Positions 1 to 12,900 of a stretch of DNA of 64,000 bases are shown in pieces; position 1 is the first letter of the stretch, and each line of letters starts with the position of its first letter. This stretch comes from Edolisoma coerulescens (lineage: Eukaryota > Chordata > Aves > Passeriformes > Campephagidae). The stretch covers positions 1,054,001 through 1,118,000 of the forward strand of contig VWZW01000522.1 in assembly GCA_013397115.1 (NCBI GenBank), given 5' to 3'. The position numbers and the translations under genes are program-made. Below the pieces are notes generated by a model that had not been told where the DNA came from, searched no databases, and saw only the letters and a list, made by a program, of their open reading frames with translations.

Positions 1-930
1 TAGCAGGATCATTCTTGGTTTGCTTGGTTAACTTTCAGGTTTAAGATGACTCCAGTTTTTCTTGAAGCCCCATACAACTTCACTAAAACATGTACAGCCC
101 TGTTTTGAAAAAAATGTTCATATAGGCAGCTAGAATATTTATTTTGGCATTTATCAGGACAATCAGATTTAGGTTAATATGTTTTAGTGTTTTTTAAAAC
201 ATAGAGAGATTAATTTGCCTCTGGAAGTATTTTATGATAAGCCTGATAATTATAAACTTCACATACAATACACTGTGGCAGAGGAAGATAAAATTGTCTT
301 CCAGAACATTTATGAAAGGTAAAAAAGACAAAACAATGTATTATCTTCAAAAGGTGGAATGACTAAGGAAACTAAAACTTTGTCTGTGAACGCTTAACAT
401 TTTCAAGGGTCTCAGTCTGCAAATCTCTTTTTTCTAAGTCGCAGCTAATTTTGAAGTAGTCATTCTTTGCATGTTTTCCTTGCCTTTGTCCAGACAAATC
501 CGTGGCTCTCCCTGCTGTAAAGTTGAGTACCATGGAGATAGTAATATTAACTTAAAATATATAAATATGGCATGTATTCAGGTAATAATTTAGATGACCA
601 AACAACTTACTTTATTATAGTACAGATCCAGAAAAATCAAAAAAAACCATGAGGAAAGAAAGACTGAGAGTGGTAAAAAGTACGGTGATGATATTACTGC
701 AAAAAAAGCTAGCCTGAATTTGAAACCTGGGTTTACTAGAGTAAAACAGAACAGTATTTGTTTTGAAAATTCACTATTTATGATATTGCATTACTCGTCT
801 TTTTAAGACTTAATTACAGCATTCTTCCGTTACAGTGCATTGGATGTTTAATTAAAATACCAATTAGACGTAAAATAATGCTTTTTAAAAAATACAGTGG
901 TTGAGTGATGCAAATATTTTATTTTAACAG
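1..930 (+). other. UGGT2 intron, left edge of window
   Basis: AT-rich intronic sequence. The preceding UGGT2 exon, which should end before SLTR, is not here and must lie further left. Apart from the exon-like ORF at 205-318 I see nothing specific. Confidence 0.75.
205..318 (+). other. Exon-like ORF, possible in-frame cassette exon of UGGT2
   Basis: Flanked by an AG (203-204) and a GT donor (gtaaaa). Its 114 bases are open in one frame, encoding EINLPLEVFYDKPDNYKLHI, then QYTVAEEDKIVFQNIYE. The phase at both ends equals that required of the junction before exon 931 (a split Arg codon), so inclusion would add 38 residues without a shift. I do not recognise the peptide, it is not in the UGGT sequence I know, and the polypyrimidine tract is mediocre. 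A chance ORF is quite possible. Confidence 0.3.
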
Positions 931-991
931 ATCACTGACAAGAGTACCTGTAGACAAGAAAATGAAAAATGAAATAGAAGAAAATCAGAAG
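931..991 (+). CDS. UGGT2: UGGT2 exon w1 (first in window)
   Basis: Encodes SLTRVPVDKKMKNEIEENQK after an Arg codon shared with the exon upstream of the window. It matches the family segment SLTR...EIKENQK before the second Trx-like region. The acceptor is ttttaacag. The first base completes a codon, so the preceding exon must end with two bases of a codon. Confidence 0.92.
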
Positions 992-3900
992 GTTTGTTTT
1001 TATTTCTTCAGGTGGACATTTAAACTACTATTGTGTTGCTGCTTTTGGAGATTTTTTTAGTGTAGCAACTTTCACGTTTTTGGTTAGAGAAAAAGAGCTA
1101 GTTGTTCTAAAAATCTCTTATGAGACTGGTAACATTTAAATATGCAATTCTAGTATTTCACTTTATGCTATTCGTGAAACTTTGCATTCTCTCTTTTGAT
1201 TTCACAGAATTAGGCAAGGCCAAACAATTTTTGCAGAGTGTTGAGTTGGGTCGCAAATTGTGTGCTGGGAAAGCAAAATAGGTATCAGTTACTTTTTTTA
1301 TAGTTTTGGTGTTGAATCTAGGCGTGCTGCTTATATTATGGTCAGCTCATGCTAACTTTGAGCTTTCCACAGTCTCAGAATCACACATGCAACTGTTCTG
1401 CAAGGTGTTTTGAACATCGTCTGTGGTAGATGGTGGTTTTGTTTTCATCCTTGATTCACTGCATCTTTTGTTCCTTGTACCACATGAGGAGTCCTTGTTC
1501 CTGTGATTTTTGACTGCTCTGAGATTTATTCTGAGATGCCATTTAATATTTGTTGAATTCATGGTGTCTGTCTGTTCAGTTTAGATTTTTTTCTTTCCAG
1601 TTGCAGTTAAATGTTAGGTGCCATGCTTGTAGGACTGGTCATGTGAAATGACATCCATAGCACTGTCCTTAGTCTTGATCTTCAGAACACGTATTTCCGT
1701 ATGGTGTTAAGACTGACCAGCCACTGTAGTGAAAGGGATTTATACCTTACTTATGTCACTCCTGTGCTTTTGCAACATTTCCATGTATCATTTTGCTTTG
1801 TATCCATTTAGGCCTTTTCCTCTTGCCTTGCCAAGACGAGTATCTCCAGGGGAATACCTTTTCCAGTTTCTTTCACTTTCCAAAACAGTGAAAGTGAACA
1901 AAGTCCCTCTTGCAGTGGTGCAGCCTTCTCATAAAGAGCTTGTCATCTCTATGGTAGCAGAAATACCACATAAATGCTTTAAAATTCAATGCTATGCAAA
2001 ACTGATGTGAGGCTTTCCAGTCTTGAGGATTTCTTGCCCAAATTGTGACAGGCTCGAGTGTTAAATCCTTGTAAATGGTTATGCAAACAATTGTGTAGGC
2101 TTTTTTTTGTCCATAGGTGAGTGCACATGGGGCTGGTATATTGAGAAGACATTTCATGTATTTCAGCAGTTCATCTCCTTGAGCTGTTCAGCTTTCTTGT
2201 GTGCAGGGTACATCTTTAATCCTTGGGTTTTCACAGAGATCTTAGAGTGGGCTGAACATTATGCAGACCTCTTGTTTCTTGCAGTAGTGAGAAGTTCTGC
2301 AGGTTTTGCTGACGGGAGGCAATCAATGTTTGCACTTCATTGCTTTCTGTACATAGCCAAGATACGCTTTTTCCTATAACTCTTTGTTATTAGGATTATA
2401 GTCAGGATAAAGCAAAATACATCCCAGATGATCATAGTTCCTCCAGAGTATGAGTGTTGGTATCAGGACTTTTCCTGTTTCTTGATGAAGTCTTTACAAT
2501 GAGTTTCCTTAATTGCAGCTCTGTTAACACAAAAATTAAAACTAACTTAACCAAAAACTTGCTTAACCAAAAACTACTCCTTCCCCACAAAATGAAAAAA
2601 AAAAAAAGTAAAGGTCTGTCAGGAATTAAACTGACAATTGCTAAATATAAGGATTGGGAGAAGTAACTTAAAATTTGGGTTGAAATGAAGTCATATGCAC
2701 TTAGGCACATCTGTTTATATGTAAGCGGTTACGACAATGAAGATTTGGTTAATGGACATAAACATTCTTTAGTTTTTTTTATGGGGCACAACTGAGTTGC
2801 CTAAACTGGCATTTCTGATGCCATTTGAGATGTTACAAGCCATCTGAGATAGGCCTGCAGGTCTGGCAGATGTGTCCACTGGGACATCCATCCCCTTCTG
2901 CCTCACCTGTATATTCCAGTCCAAGACACCTTATCTAAAACAAATTACAATGGATATATGGGGGGTTGGTTGGCTGAATCACTGTTATGATTCCATTAAT
3001 GTGTTAATGACATTAACTTTAAGAGGATTTTATGCACCTATCACACTAAGTTTTAATTGCATGCAAGGTCACGTCCTTCCTGTAGTCTAAAGGCCTTTAG
3101 ACAGCTAAAAGCTAAAATTTGTAGAATAAAAGTAAGGAAACTTCCTGAACAGTGCTGCTTGAGCACAATAAATCGTCATGTGCGTTCTTGAACTGCAGTG
3201 CATCCATCTAGCAGCAGGAGAGATATGATCTCATGCTGTGTGTAACTGGATGATTCCCTCTCAAGATAATGAAAGTTGAATAGGAAATGCAATGGGAGGA
3301 AATAAAGTTATTAAAAGTTGAAAGACATGTGATGATTTAGATGTAATGAGTTGATACCTAACCAAGAAATAGACAAAGAACTGCTATAGATAAAAGAAAA
3401 AAATAAAATCTCATTAAATTGGACTCACAACTTGCAGTGCAATAATTTGCTGACAGTTTAGCAAGAAAATACTACATGAATATTATCAGCCTTAAATTCT
3501 AGTGCTGGATGCCTAAATACTCCTTCCATCAATGTTTTTGTGACAAAGTGGATGCACTTCTAAACCATCAAATACCTAGCATCAAAATTGTATTAGGAAT
3601 CTCACCTCTGATTTATCAGTATCTGTAAGTATGTGAAGGGAGGGTGTCAAGAGGATGGAGCCAGGCTCTTCTCCGTGGTGCTGAGCAATAGGACAAGAGG
3701 CAACAGGCAGAAACTGATGGATGGGGAAGTTCCACCTGAACATGAGGCAGAACTTCTTTACTGTGCAAGTGACTGAGCACTGGAACAGACTGGCCAGAGA
3801 GATTGTGGAGTCTCCCTCACTGGAGATACTAAAGAATGCCATTCTGGACACAATCTTGTGCAGTGTGCTTTAGGAAGACCTTTTCTGGGGAGGGAGATTG

Positions 3901-6900
3901 GACCAGATGACCCACTGTGACCCCTTCCAACCTCAACCATTCTACAATTCAGCTCAGTTCTTTTTCTATTTACATTTCCTACTTACATTTAACTGTGTGA
4001 ACGTAACCACGCTGCTTTAAAGAAATAGTACTGTTTTCAATGTTTTCTCATTTTTGCTCTCATTTGTCTGGTAACAGGTTTATAACAGGAGTGATATACT
4101 CAGCCTGAGTTGCTTGCTGTAGGCATGCTTTTCTTAAAGTACATTTTTTGTTCATACTTACTTTGTTTAGCAAGTGGGAGCTAAATGGGAAAAAAAATAC
4201 ATTTTTCTTAGTTCACTTTTTTTGTGTATTTTTTGTGCATTCCATTTCTCTGTTGGGAATTGAGGCAGATCCAGAAATCTGACTGCTCCTCCTGGCATGA
4301 GTTAGGATACACTACTGTTGTTGCTCCTGTCACTTATCTTGCTACAGACTGAATGCTGTTGTGCCTCAGAGCTCTCTGAAGGAAAATAATAAGACATTCT
4401 TTACTCCCTAAATACTTCCTTCCTCTTGTATTTGTTTATTTTGGATATTTTTTCTTCTTTGCTGAGCAAAGATGTGCTATGCTATCCTTTTCTCATCTGT
4501 GTTTTTTCCATGGTCCCTTTGTTAGATTAGTTTTTTAGTTTCTAGTCTGTTTTTCCTAATTCTCTGTCACAATTCAACTACACATTTTTCTGAATTGGGA
4601 GATGTTAATTTATTGAGAAAGCTGGTTTCAAGTGGAGGTCTGAGGGACCTAAGGTCTCCCTTTGCTGAATTTGTATATAGGAATAATTTTTCGAAAACTT
4701 ACGAGCTGTATTTCTGTATGTGGTTGTGTGTGTATTTTAACTTTCTGTTGGCAAACACTGAAAATGTGTCCTTTTCTCTGCCTTGTACAGGTAGGTTGTT
4801 TTCATTTGTATGTGTACATCTGAAGTGTATTAAATAGCACTTGTAAAATATATGGTCAATATTTTTTCCAACACTCAGATAAAAGAAGAAATTGTGTGGA
4901 AGAGATTTGATGTATATATTTTGCAGAATTACTTAAGGTTGTTTATGTGTGTTAGTGTAGAGATATACCTAAATAAGTAAGCAGTACTTCTTACTTTTTT
5001 AGCATTTTCGTGAAACACTTGGAATTCAACCTGGGGAAGCACGTTTATTTCTAAATGGCCTTCATATTGACCTGGATTTTCATGATCCCTTTGGGTAAGA
5101 TGGTACATTTTGTTTGAAGGTCACAGAATTACTAATAATACTGAAGAGTTGTGCTCATGGTTCTAATCTCATCTGTTGCATTTTAGGGGCAAGGAAGTGT
5201 TCCAGTAGGAGGAATACTGATTTACAGTGGTTTTGCTTTGAGTATGGACATTGTATAAGTAGTTGAGAATTGCCTTTTCTCTTGGAATATGTTTTCTAAT
5301 TTGCTTATAATTTTACAACTCGCCATGTAAAATTAATTTGGAAATGGAAGTAATCTAATCTGTGCTTGTAAAAATATATGTAAAGCACTTTATAAAAAAG
5401 AAAGTTAATGCTTTCATATTCCTGTTACTTAAAAATCAGGAAAATACAGACACGAAGGCGGTCGAAAAATCTTGCCAGCTGTGTTCTGCTGTGGAGTACT
5501 TCAGGGTTTTTTTCATTCTCAAATTTGAACTTTCGGATTGCAGCAGGTGTTCCAGAGTCCTGTTGGGTCTTCTGGGAGGTTTTAGGGTGTGGCTGTGTGT
5601 TTCCTCCATGCTGTTTTCTGAGTTTGGCTGTGATACAGGCTTGAAATTAGTCTGTGTCTCCATCACTTGCTGCTTACTTCTCTACTCACTTGCAAAGCTG
5701 CTTCTTAGGGTACCCCAGCTTGGCTTTCTGCCTCAGGCAGGACAGTGCAGCAAGAAACCTTTCACTCTGCTGTCCTGCCACTTCTTACTAAAGATGGATA
5801 AAATTGCTTCATATAGAATAGATCTGAATGAATAAAATAATTGTCTAATCTGTTGTAATTATGTTTTGAAATAAGTTGGAGACGTACAGTTACAATGTTA
5901 TTAACTGATGTTGTTTTAAACATTAGGCTGTGGGAGAATATAAAGAGAAAAATATTTCTAAGACTATTAACATGAAGATTGTTTTTAGTTTTAAAAATTA
6001 TTTTTATGTCATGAAAAGAGTTCTGTGTAGACATTATGTATTTTATCTTCCTGAAAAAGTATCTTAGAGACTCTTAAACTGGAAGGAAAAGTGATGCATG
6101 GCCTTCATGAACTTGGCATCAAAGGGGAGATCCTGAGTAAATTTATGAGGTTGCATATACATCCTACAGATAATAATTATGCGCTAGATATTCGGCACTC
6201 TTCAATAATAGTAAGTAACTAAACATTTATTTGGAGATCACATCTTTGATAATTCTCTGCATGAGACAGTTTATATTTTTTTGTACTGCAATTGATATAC
6301 TAGGCATAAGGCCATATATCAATTAGCAGTTTAAAATATTTTCAAGGGTAATATCCCTTCAATATTTTTTGTGAGTAATTTTCTCTAGTTTATACCTTAT
6401 TAAAATGTTAAGATCTAGGGTGTTTAAAAGAAAAGAAAAATATATCTAGAGTAATCACAGACTCCAAACTATAGAATTTGTCTTTTGTAGCAATTAATGT
6501 AGCTACATAATACTACGTAATATCTCATATTATGCAAGACTTCTAAGTGTAGTTTACAAGTATGGTAAATGAATTGTGGGCCACTTAAATATATTATTTC
6601 TAACTGTCCAGTGACTGTGCTTTTTACCCTTCTTCAAAATTTACACAGGTTTCATTGCAAAGGTTATATGCCAGGGGAAAAGGCACTACAACATTATTTT
6701 TTTGCATGAAAGAGCCACGTTTCACTCTTCTTTTTGCCACAGCTTGCACAGAAAAGACTAGAAGAACCAATCAGCCACATGTGAATTGGCTATTTTGATC
6801 TATCTGAAGTTCTGTTGCTGCAGGTTGCAGATAAATACTGTATTTGGATTGCAAGATGGTTATGCTGTTTTACACACATCTGTGTGATACATTGTTATGA

Positions 6901-9900
6901 TGTTTACATTGTGAAAGTAATTTCCACACTTGAAAAAAAATTGTTTTATTCACATCCTTATACACAGTACAAATGGTCTCTTTTCCTTTTCCATGCAGTA
7001 TTAGTTTTATTGTGTACTGCAGATAAAAACAATTTGATTAAAAAGAAAAGATAAAATTTAGACGCTGTTTTCTGTTATTATTTAACAAAAAAAGGGAGAC
7101 ATTTTATAATACCATTATGCCCACGTATTTTTCTCAATGTTCAATATGTGTTTTCTAAATGGCTTCCTTTTTTGTTTTAGTGGATTAATAATATAGAACA
7201 AGATCACAGCTATAGCACATGGCCTGCAAGCTATCAGGAACTGCTAAAACCCACATTTCCTGGATTTTTACAGGAGATTAGACGGAATTTATATAATTTG
7301 GTAAGTTTGGAGAACTTCATTTTTTTGCATAGTATATATATTAATATGTGGGCAGATAGCTTATTAAAAATACACATGCTGAATTTATTGTTAAGGTAAG
7401 TTTTCTATGTGGATCTGCTAACAGTAGTGAATATTGCTTTATCTAGTGAGTCATATGTGGTTATTAGTTTGATTTGCAGATGGATTTGGGCACAGTTTTG
7501 TCAAGAGTTTTTATGTTCCTTTCCATGCTACCCATAGAAAATTCACTACTATCAAAGAATGAGTCAAGGTAATGATAGCTGTCCATGGTTTAGAGATGGT
7601 GAACTGAGGTACAAAAGTATTTAAGATATAAAGCATACTACTTATGAACGTCTTGTAGCTTAATTTTTCCTCTGTAAATAGGGGTCTGTATCAGTTAGTA
7701 ACCTAAGGAAGCAGCTATTGCTGATTTAAATTAAAGTTGCAAAAGATAATCTTATGAACCATAGAATCATAAAATGGTTTGGGTTGTAAAGGACCATTAA
7801 AGGTTACCTAGTCCAGCCCTCCTGCAATAACGAGGGACCAAAACTTCATCCATCCTGTCCTTTAACAATTTAAATGGTGGTCCATCCACAGCTTCTATGG
7901 GCAGCCAGTTTCCCTGTGACACCTTTGGTGTCTCACCACCCTCATTTCTTCATATTCAGTCTAAATCTGCCCTCTTTTAGTTTTAAACTGCTACCTCTTG
8001 TTCTGTCACTGCAGTGTCTCTACGACTGGTAAAAAACTTCTCTCCTTCTTGTAAGTCTCCCTGTATTCACAGGAGAGGTGCTCCAGCCCTCTGTTTTTAT
8101 GGCCCTCCTTTGGACACTCGAGGTCCATGTCTTTCCTGTGCTGAGAACCCCAGAGCTGGATGCAGCATTCCAGGTGGGGTCTCACCATGGCACAGGGACA
8201 GAATCCCCTCCCTCACCCTGCTGGCCATGCTGCTTTGGATACAGCCCAGGACAGGTTTGGTTTCTGGGCTGTTGAGTGCACGTTGCCAGCTCCTGTTCAG
8301 CCTCTCATCCACCATCACCCCCCAGGTCCTTCTTGGCAGGGCTGTGCTCGATCTGTTCATCCCTCAGGTTGTATTGATAAACTGGGAGTTGCCCCACCCT
8401 GGATGCAGCTCTTTGCATTTAGCCTTGTTGAAACTCTTGAGGTTCCCATGGACCCACTTCTTGAGCCCATCCAGGTCCCTCTGGATGGCTTCCCATCCTT
8501 CAGGCGTGTCAGCTGCACCACTCAGCTTGGTGTTCCCTGCAAAGCTGCTGAGGGTGCTCTTGGTCCCTTTGTCTTTGATGGAGTTGCTTGAAGTGATGCA
8601 AAGTTTGTGTGTAAAAAGACAATGAAAATACAAGCAGTAGGTAATAAAAAAAAGTATGTTTATAATGGAGCATAAGATGTGTGTAATGTGAAGTAGATTG
8701 CATTACGTATTCAAAGGTAAATGTAAGAGCTATATTATAGAAATCTACAACACATCATTTAACTATAATCTGAAGGGGGGTGTTCAAAATTTTAAAAGTT
8801 ATTCTGCTTCATTTCAGCTACTCTAGCAAGTATGATAAATTGTAAGGGGAGTTTGCAGTGCAAAGTTGAATAAATGAGGTACAGATGTCACAATTAAATT
8901 TACATAAGGATAATTCCCCTATGCAAACACATCCCAGTTTTAGATTCTATGCATGTCTGAAAGATCTGATTTTATACTCCAAGCTACACTAAGTGAAAGA
9001 GTGGCTACAAAGATATGTGAGACAGGAAGGAAGAATTCTTTCCCAAAGCTCCATTTTTACTTAAAGTTTTTAGCCAAAATATTCTGTTTATTTATTTTTG
9101 TTTGGTTTTCACAACAGAAGAGAGTTTGTTAGAAGTAATAGAAAAATCAGCATTATATCTTTCTAAAATGAATATGGGAGTTTATTAATAAAAACAAAGT
9201 AATGGCACAGAGCCTTTCAAAGGAGAAAAGCGGAATCACTTGGTTTGAGGTTCAGTAAATGGTTAAATCCTATTTTCACCATTTGGTCCAAATTCATTAA
9301 TTCAGATGTTATTTTCATTTATACTCTTAATGTTTTCTTACAATGAATGCTCTAAAAAATTGAAAACAGCTGGGGCATACAGCTCCTTTGGAAATTAATG
9401 TTCTTGTCTTAGATTTTATGTCTGAAGAAAAAATAAAAACAGACATAAAGAATAAATATTGGATGTCTGATATGTTTTCTCTTCTTAGGTACTTTTTGTT
9501 GACCCTGTCCAAGAAGGTACTGGTGATTATATGAAGTTGGCAGAATTATTCTATCATCATGATGTACCACTTAGGTAAGGAAAACTAAAAGTCTTGGGGA
9601 AAAATCTTTAAATAAGGATGCTTTCCTTTTTTCTTCTTCATCTTCTATTCTACCAGACAAGGATGTGAATTCAAATTAAGTCAAATGCAACAATATTCTA
9701 ATAAGGCACATTGGTTACCCATTTGTGTGAAGCTTACTCTGGTATTAAGCATTCTTAAGCAAATAGATTGCAAGGGATAGCATACCTGATGAATGTGTGT
9801 AGAATGAACTGCAAAAGTCTGATAAAAATTTATCTTCTCAAATAGTCCCACTGGGTGTCCTTGTGAAGTTACGTTCTAATCAAAATATTCTGTAAATAAA

Positions 9901-12900
9901 ACGTGCTTTCAAGGAATTTTTAAAATTCAGTTCTTTGAATTATGGTTGCTTTTTCTAATGTTGTTTTGATATACACACTTAGAGACCAAAAGGAGATTAT
10001 CCTCATCGAGTTTTGAATTTCTAAAAGTGAGTTGCCTGGGTCTGAACTCGTCATCATTTGAGACAGAGACACTTTTGAGGAGCAGTCTGGTTGATCTGAG
10101 ATATCTAGTTGTAAGAAAAAATGAGTTGCTCTCCGAAATGCCTGTTTATTTCCACAGTTTATAAAAGAAGGATATCCAAAGTTCAGCAAGATGAATTGCA
10201 TGTTAAATATTTAAAATCTTCCTGTGAAATGGCTTTTTGTGTCCTCAATAAATTTCAACTGTTTCATTTTCCTTTAAAATTTTACTAGTTATGATCTTCT
10301 TTTTTTCCTAGTTTTTTATCATTCAATTACAAAAATGTAGTGGAAGACAGATTGTGGTGTTCTGTGTGTTTTCACAGAACGGTTTGGGTTGGAAGGGACC
10401 ATAAAGATAGTATGTCCTAGTCTCAGTCCAGGCTTTTTACATGAAAATAGTATCAAAGCACCACCTCCAATAGGCCTTTTTACCTCTCAAGCCTCATATT
10501 TCTTTGGGGCTTCTTTCAATTAATGGGAATTTTGGGATTAGTAGTAAATGTGTTTAAAACTGTTATGAATGGAAAAAGAATGGCAATGTCAGGGTGGTGG
10601 AAGCCCCAAAAGGTTAAAAAGGCAAGAGAAGGGCTAGTAGGAATGGCACACATTGATGATGGGACATCCGTACCCCAGCATGTCTTCATGCATCTACTCA
10701 AGATATCCCTTTCAGGAAAAACAAAAGACAGACAGATTTCCCAGACTAAAACAAAGACTCCAGCCATTAAGAGATGATGGCAGGAATGTAAAGAATCAAA
10801 ACCTTTCTACAGGTAAGGAGAGAAAGTACTGTGATTAAACCTTATTGACTCACAGAAAATTATGGCCTGCTTTGAGAGGCATATGTAAAGTCAGTACATA
10901 GTTGGTAACCTAAGCATACTGTAGAGCTGATAAAGGATCCATGACTGGTATCCTGTGTCACCACACACAGTCATGGGAACACCACCCAGGTACAGGGTTT
11001 TCATCTCTCGTGCTGAGCAGATCACTTGAACGCAAACTTTTTGTTCTTCTATGTTTGTAGTAGAATGTGTGTGAAGCACATATTGTGTTAAAATGTGTGA
11101 TCTCCTTTTGTTTGTTTTTAGAATTGGAATTGTTTTCATTTTAAGTACAAAAGAAGAAGTGGATGGAAATGAAGATGCTGGAGTAGCTCTTTGGAGAACT
11201 TTTAATTACATTGCAGAGGAATCTGACATCTCTCAGGCCTTTCTGTCAATAATTAACGTTAGTTCTTTCACAAGAAATCAGCTATTTACTTCTGTTTTAT
11301 AATTTATTAATTTTTTATGTAGTTAGGATCTTGCTAGCTTGTGATCACATGAGATGTATGCATTTACTTTATGCAGAAGTGAAGTATTAAAAACATGTAT
11401 AGCATTAATATACTATAGAATTATTTGCAGAAATACTTTCCTCTTCCAGAAACCAATTTGCTCTTGTAATTTTGCCTATTGACAGGCTTTGTTCAATAAC
11501 ATAAAAAAATAGATGCATGCCTTGCAGCTTTTAGTATTTTCTTGTGAAAAGTTATTCTGTATTATTTGTGTTAATGTAACAGGCCTGTCTTTGTGTTCTG
11601 TGTCTTTTGGAGTACAGGGATTTTAATGTCACTTTAGCGGTCCTGTAAGCTTTGAAAAACCCTTTCTTTTCACCCAGTGTAGGAAGTGAAACAGTAAGAT
11701 AGTTTCTTTTTTTTTTTGGTCATGCTTGAGCTGTCCATGGGTGCAGGAAACAAATATTCCAGGTTTGCATCTTAATGAGACAGGTTGTCTTTGTGAGAGA
11801 ATGCAGGTTCTCATAAGACTGAAATTTCAGAGATGAGAGATGAATGGAGGAGAAATAAAGTGAGCCATCTATGTAAAGGCTCTTTGGGTAAAAGTTGTAT
11901 CAGAGAATGTGGTATTTATACATAACAATTTTTCTTCCATTTGTTTTCTGTTTTTATGTTTAGTGCTTAGAAAATGTCGTGGTGTCATGGACAAACTTAG
12001 AGAGATTAAGATGAAAGGAATAGAAGTAACTAGTAATACCTTGGAAGAGAAATCCACAAATGTTAGGGAGCTGACATGCATGGGTGACGATTATGTGTGA
12101 CTAGATCAAGAAATATAATTTACAGTGTGCTTTTTAAAATGTTCTGTTTATCTCTTTACTTTGTTCCATAATATAAAAAGGAGAGGATGATAAATGTAAT
12201 TGAAAAATAACAAAAACAGAAGCAATAAAATAAAGGTTTGAGATAGTCAGAGCTACAGGAAAATATTGTTCCTCATTTGAAGAGAAATGGATTGAATAAT
12301 TTTCTCTTCAAATTTTTTTTGTATGTATGATGAAATAAAATATTATTCTATGAAATAAGATAACGTTGATAAGGAAAAATTATCACTGTAGACAAAAGTG
12401 TTACTGACTAGTTTAGGCTTGGATTAATATGAATTCAGGTAACTACCCATGTTAGGTAGTTTATAGAGAGAATTTAGATTGCTTTTCTAATTAGTGGAGA
12501 GAAATAACCTTTCACATTCAGCTCACATAGGTGTATTTCCTTTGCTGCTTCGGATTTAGAGTAAAGGTATAATAATAGATCAATCAGAACAGTGCTCTGG
12601 TAAAAAACTGTGCATATATGCAATGGTGATAATTACTAAAGCAGTATAAAAACTGCAATATAGCAATAAAAGCAATATGAAATTATACCAATATAAAATT
12701 TGCTTGAACACTATAAAAAGGTTATACTTATTTATTGTTTATTTACTTCTATTAATTTTATCAAGTTATGTTTGACAATTCACTGCATTTTAAAATTTTT
12801 TTCTGTTATAATTTTTACAGATGTACCATGAAGTGAAAGATAGAAATGTTCTGACAGTAGGTGATGTGAAAGTTGTTCTTAGAAGTGAGTACCCCCATGC

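Larger units (their letters stand above)
992..5002 (+). other. UGGT2 intron, 4.0 kb
   Basis: AT-rich intron with one CR1 (3606-3953) and a small tandem duplication (2546-2575). ORFs of up to 94 codons occur on both strands without recognisable similarity. Confidence 0.85.

Noticed and set aside
8014..8625. 203-codon plus-strand ORF and overlapping ORFs on both strands
   Set aside because: They coincide with an antisense CR1 copy; the plus-strand frames are shadows of the repeat.
11964..12100. Exon-like ORF after a strong acceptor
   Set aside because: The phase is incompatible with the neighbouring UGGT2 exon and I found no partner exon; kept only as a low-confidence feature.
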